Shown here piece by piece: positions 61,257 to 64,000 of a stretch of DNA of 64,000 nucleotides; within the stretch, counting starts at the first letter, position 1; each line of letters opens with the position of its first letter. The notes beneath the pieces were generated by a model, which saw nothing but the letters and a program-made list of their open reading frames with translations, made no database searches and was not told where the DNA came from. A program made the translations under genes and the position numbers. This stretch comes from Methylobacterium nonmethylotrophicum (GTDB lineage Bacteria; Pseudomonadota; Alphaproteobacteria; Rhizobiales; Beijerinckiaceae), in contig NZ_SRLB01000019.1 in NCBI RefSeq assembly GCF_004745635.1, positions 62,001-126,000 on the forward strand. Direction: 5' to 3'.

Positions 61257-61586
61257 GGGAGGTCTTGACGATCGCGCTGACAGGAACGGGGCGCCGGATG
61301 GCGCAATGCAGCAGACAGCTAGGGCATTTCCCCCCGGAGGGGAAACCGCCGGTCGTAAAAAAACCGTCCGGACCAACGGTCTAGCGCCGGATCCGGGCGA
61401 CTGTGGCGCCGCTGCCGCCCTGGCCGCCCGGATCCGGCGCGATGCCATGCCGCATGACCAATCGCGTACAATACTTTTTCTGTGCGGTATCGCGACTGAC
61501 GAATTCTGTTGTCGCGCATATCCTCCGTGGTTGACGCTTGCGAATTCACGTGGCCTCCTGAGCCGGTCACTTCGATCCGGTGCGCC

Positions 61587-62075
61587 ATGACCAACGATGA
61601 CCCCACCCGGTCGCTCGATCTGATCGAGCTCGCTGCCGATGTCGTGTCGGCCTACGTGGCGAACAACTCCGTTCCGGCGGCGGAAATCCCGGGGCTGATC
61701 GCGGCGGTCCACACCTCCCTGAGCCATCTCGGGGAGGCGCCCGCGCCGGAGCCCGAGAAGGCGACCCCCCCGGTGCCGATCCGCAAGACCGTGACCCCGG
61801 ACCACATCATCTCGCTGGAGGACGGCAAGCCCTACAAGACGCTCAAGCGTCACCTGGCCGGGCGGGGACTCACGCCCGAGCAGTACCGGCAGAAATGGGG
61901 GCTGCCGCCGGACTACCCGATGGTGGCGGCCAACTACGCCGCCCAGCGCTCCGAACTCGCCAAGAGCTCGGGCCTCGGCCAGAGCCGGCGCAGCCGCGGC
62001 GCGGCCCTGCGGGCGGCGGCCGACCCCGTGGTCACCGGGCCGGCTCCGGGCGAGCGCCGCGGCCGGCGCCGCTGA
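61587..62075 (+). CDS. MucR/Ros-family regulator lacking zinc ligands
   Basis: The product is 162 residues from ATG 61587. LIELAADVVSAYVANNSVPA and AEIPGLIAAVHTSLSHLG are the conserved MucR N-terminus. The DNA-binding core reads HIISLEDGKPYKTLKRHLAG followed by LTPEQYRQKWGLPPDYPMVA and NYAAQRSELAKSSGLGQ. In Ros/MucR the first part is CLEC or CLED and continues with RHLxxHH. Here the Cys is Ser and the following His residues are missing, as in the Mesorhizobium Ml proteins that fold without zinc. MucR proteins bind AT-rich DNA and silence or regulate genes. Confidence 0.88.
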   Translation: MTNDDPTRSLDLIELAADVVSAYVANNSVPAAEIPGLIAAVHTSLSHLGEAPAPEPEKATPPVPIRKTVTPDHIISLEDGKPYKTLKRHLAGRGLTPEQYRQKWGLPPDYPMVAANYAAQRSELAKSSGLGQSRRSRGAALRAAADPVVTGPAPGERRGRRR

Positions 62076-62179
62076 GCGGGGACCGACCGGCGCGCTCAGC
62101 GTGCATTCAGGTCGTTAGGTCTTATCCTGCGCGGGCAGGCGGCCCTCGTGGCTGCCTTCACCTCAGGAGAGATCCCACG

Positions 62180-62494
62180 ATGATGCACGTCAAGGTGCTC
62201 GGGATGGCTGCCCTGGTTGCGGGCGGTCTGGGCCTCGCGTCGGCCGTGCAGGCCGCCCCGATCGGCGTCGGCGCCGCGGGCGCGCTCGCGACGGAGGCGG
62301 GCGTGACGCCGGTGGCCGGCGGCTGCGGCCCGGGCTTCGTCCCGAACCGCTTCGGGTTTTGCCGCCCGTTCTACGGGCCGCGCCCCTTCTACGGACCGCG
62401 GCCGTTCTATGGACCCCGCTACGGCTTCTACGGCCCGCGGCCGTACTGGCGTCGCCCCTATTACGGCCCCCGCCGCTTCTACTACGGCTACTGA
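62180..62494 (+). CDS. Secreted Tyr/Pro/Gly-rich protein
   Basis: The product is 104 residues with AGGAGAG before ATG 62180. A signal peptide (VLGMAALVAGGLGLASAVQA, cut near AAP) precedes VTPVAGGCGPGFVPNRFGFC, with two cysteines, and then repeats of RPFYGPRPFYGP and YYGPRRFYYGY. Such short exported proteins are common in methylobacteria and may be surface or cell-wall components. The terminator downstream is strong. Confidence 0.8.
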   Translation: MMHVKVLGMAALVAGGLGLASAVQAAPIGVGAAGALATEAGVTPVAGGCGPGFVPNRFGFCRPFYGPRPFYGPRPFYGPRYGFYGPRPYWRRPYYGPRRFYYGY

Positions 62495-62547
62495 TCCCTC
62501 CGGCGCGACCGGCGCCGGCGCGGCGGGCGGACAACCGCGGACGAGAA

Positions 62548-62588
62548 CGAGGCGCCCGACCGGCCGGTCGGGCGCCTCGACGCGTTTT
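62548..62588. terminator. 32-base perfect palindrome with T-run
   Basis: CGAGGCGCCCGACCGG (62548-62563) and CCGGTCGGGCGCCTCG (62564-62579) are perfect 16-base arms without a spacer. TTTT follows at 62585. It terminates the gene at 62180 and could, lacking As on the other side, act only on the + strand. It lies 47 bases from the convergent LLM gene. Confidence 0.75.
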
Positions 62589-62634
62589 CGGGGCCGGCCG
62601 AGGGCCGCCGGTCGCGGCGCGAGCCCGCGCAGGC

Positions 62635-63666
62635 CTATCCCGCGCGCGCCGCCGGCTTGCGCCCGAACGGGTCGAACTCGATCACCGGCGCCTTGCGGCC
62701 GCGTAGCGCAGGCAGCACCCGCTCGCCGAAGGCGTCGATGAAGGCCGGCTGGCTGCCGCCGACCTGATGCAGGTCGATGCTGTCGAAGCCGAGCGCCGCG
62801 CAGGCGGCGATGCGATCGGTGAGCGCCGGCAGGTCGTGGGAGATCAGCACCGCCTCGTGCATGTCCTCGGGCCGCAGGAAGCGGGCGGCGGCCTCGAAAT
62901 CGGCCGGGCGGGGCAGCTCCCAGGCCACCGCCGCCGGCAGGGCGTTGAAGCGCCACTCGGCATGGGCCTGGTGCAAAGCCTCGGCCGGGTCGGGGGCGTA
63001 GCTCAGGTCCATCTTGAGGAAGACCGGCTTGTCGGCGCCTCCGCTCTCCCGGAACGCGTCGACGATGGGACCCAAGGCCTCCGGGCTCGTCCCGACGGTG
63101 AGGAGCCCGTCGGCCCAGGTGCCGAGCCAGGCGGCGGTCTCGACGCTGGTCGCCGCACCCACGAGGCGGGTCGGGGTCTCGGGCAGCGACCACACCTTGG
63201 CGTCGATCGCGGTCAGGCGGCCGCGCTGGGTCACGGTCTCGCCGGCGAGGAGCGCCCGCATGATCTCGGCGCCTTCCCGCAGGCGGGCGTTGCGCTCGGC
63301 CTTGTCGGGCCATGGCCCGCCGGTGGCACGCTCGTTCATCGCCTGGCCGCTGCCGAGGGCCACCCACGGCACCCTCCCTGGGAACATCTGCCCGAGGGTC
63401 GCCACGGCCTGGGCCAGCACGACGGGGTGGTAGCGCCACCCCCCCGGCACCGAGATGATCCCGAAGGTCAGCCGCTCCGTCGCCTGCAGGGCGGCGCCGA
63501 GCCAGGCCCAGGCGAAGCCGGACTCGCCCTGGCTCGGCGACCAGGGCTGGAGGTGGTCGGACGAGAAGGCCCCGTCGAAGCCGGCCTGCTCGGCGCGCTG
63601 CGCGAGCGCGAGCAGCGCCCGGGGCGGGCACTGCTCGTGGGAGACGTGGTAGCTGTACAGGGTCAT
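62635..63666 (-). CDS. LLM-class flavin oxidoreductase (TIGR03885-like)
   Basis: The product is 343 residues. The luciferase-like barrel is seen in RALLALAQRAEQAGFDGAFS with SDHLQPWSPSQGESGFAWAW, FGIISVPGGWRYHPVVLAQA, FPGRVPWVALGSGQAMNE and DGLLTVGTSPEALGPIVDAF. The SYHVSHEQ start and GGPWPDKAERNARLREGAEI suit the subfamily of probable non-F420 (FMN) LLM flavoproteins. Substrate unknown. It lies 77 bases from the end of shc on the same strand, so it is downstream of shc and could be in the same transcript. Confidence 0.9.
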   Translation of the reverse strand: MTLYSYHVSHEQCPPRALLALAQRAEQAGFDGAFSSDHLQPWSPSQGESGFAWAWLGAALQATERLTFGIISVPGGWRYHPVVLAQAVATLGQMFPGRVPWVALGSGQAMNERATGGPWPDKAERNARLREGAEIMRALLAGETVTQRGRLTAIDAKVWSLPETPTRLVGAATSVETAAWLGTWADGLLTVGTSPEALGPIVDAFRESGGADKPVFLKMDLSYAPDPAEALHQAHAEWRFNALPAAVAWELPRPADFEAAARFLRPEDMHEAVLISHDLPALTDRIAACAALGFDSIDLHQVGGSQPAFIDAFGERVLPALRGRKAPVIEFDPFGRKPAARAG

Positions 63667-63743
63667 CGCGAGGCTCCGGCCCGTGAATGCCCGAGCAGAG
63701 GCGGTCGTTCCGGCAGGGCGCGGTTGCGCCACGGGCGCCCCCG

Positions 63744-64000
63744 CTACATCCCGACCGCGACCCGGCGGCTGTTGCCCCGCTGGAGGTTGCGGTAGCGCGC
63801 CAGCGCCCAGAGCGGGAAGAACTTCGCGTAGCCGTGGTAGCGCAGGTAGAACACCCGCGGGAAGCCGGTGCCGGTGTAGAACTCCTCGCCCCACAGCCCG
63901 TCCGCCCCCTGCGTGCGGGCGAGGTAGTTGATCCCGCGGGCCACGGCCGGGTTGTCGGCCTCGCCCGCCGCCATGAGGGCGATCAGCGCCCAGGCGGTCT
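63744..64000 (-). CDS. shc: Squalene-hopene cyclase, C-terminal end (5' part outside window)
   Basis: Only the last 84 codons or so are in the window and the frame is open at the right edge. The residues GINYLARTQGADGLWGEEFY and TGTGFPRVFYLRYHGYAKFF with PLWALARYRN carry the QW repeat and the terminal signature of bacterial squalene-hopene cyclases (HpnF). The enzyme makes hopene or diploptene, the HpnH substrate, from squalene in the membrane. It is about 52 kb from hpnG in this window. Confidence 0.93.
   Translation of the reverse strand, partial: TAWALIALMAAGEADNPAVARGINYLARTQGADGLWGEEFYTGTGFPRVFYLRYHGYAKFFPLWALARYRNLQRGNSRRVAVGM

Overview
The window is very GC-rich DNA from an alphaproteobacterium, most probably Methylobacterium or a close relative. 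The support is a near-complete hopanoid lipid pathway, a MucR/Ros-type regulator, small proteins with an AANDN motif, GTA-type tail genes and the codon usage. This is an inference from gene content; there is no rRNA, tRNA or CRISPR array in the window.

Bases 1-11,890 are a hopanoid region. hpnL (5' end outside the window), hpnM, hpnI, hpnJ and hpnK run rightward, followed by a periplasmic binding protein gene. hpnN is convergent to these. Then come ispH and hpnH on the + strand and hpnG on the - strand, whose 3' end overlaps hpnH. Together they supply isoprenoid precursor (IspH), build the C35 side chain (HpnH, HpnG), decorate it (HpnI, HpnK, HpnJ) and move the lipid to the outer membrane (HpnN, perhaps HpnM/HpnL). 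The 3' end of shc (hpnF, squalene-hopene cyclase) enters at the right edge on the - strand, so about 52 kb of other DNA separates it from hpnG.

Bases 11,900-39,300 are mixed. They hold an AT-rich island with a subtilase and a convergent stand-alone I9-like inhibitor, a GAF-EAL phosphodiesterase, a junction of two broken envelope genes next to an inverted-repeat element, and a DEDDh exonuclease. Next are Ada, an RraA-like protein, an oligopeptide ABC transporter (oppB, oppC, fused oppDF), a YcjX/YcjF pair and an RpiR regulator-aminotransferase-binding protein cluster beside a decayed DUF849 gene. The stretch ends with divergent pobA/pobR, an aldo/keto reductase and small exported proteins.

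Bases 39,311-60,262 are a compact phage-derived cluster of about 21 kb: an S24 repressor, a small membrane protein, a NusG-family paralogue, terminase, DUF1073 portal, DUF2213 protease, DUF2184 capsid, connector and completion proteins, a tail module of the RcGTA type (gp10, tape measure, gp12, gp13, NlpC/P60 gp14, gp15 hub), a DUF2793 fibre, a GH108 endolysin and a holin. I see no integrase, excisionase, replication gene or att site. The structural operon has a promoter (TTGACG, 17 bp, TACAAA) whose -35 box lies inside GAAC-N7-GAAC, the alphaproteobacterial LexA motif, and a structured leader follows. This SOS-controlled, integrase-less phage/GTA-like element with its own NusG paralogue is the most interesting system here.

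Bases 60,300-64,000 return to chromosomal genes: an L,D-transpeptidase, a MucR-family protein without zinc ligands, a Tyr/Pro-rich exported protein, an LLM-type flavin oxidoreductase and the end of shc.
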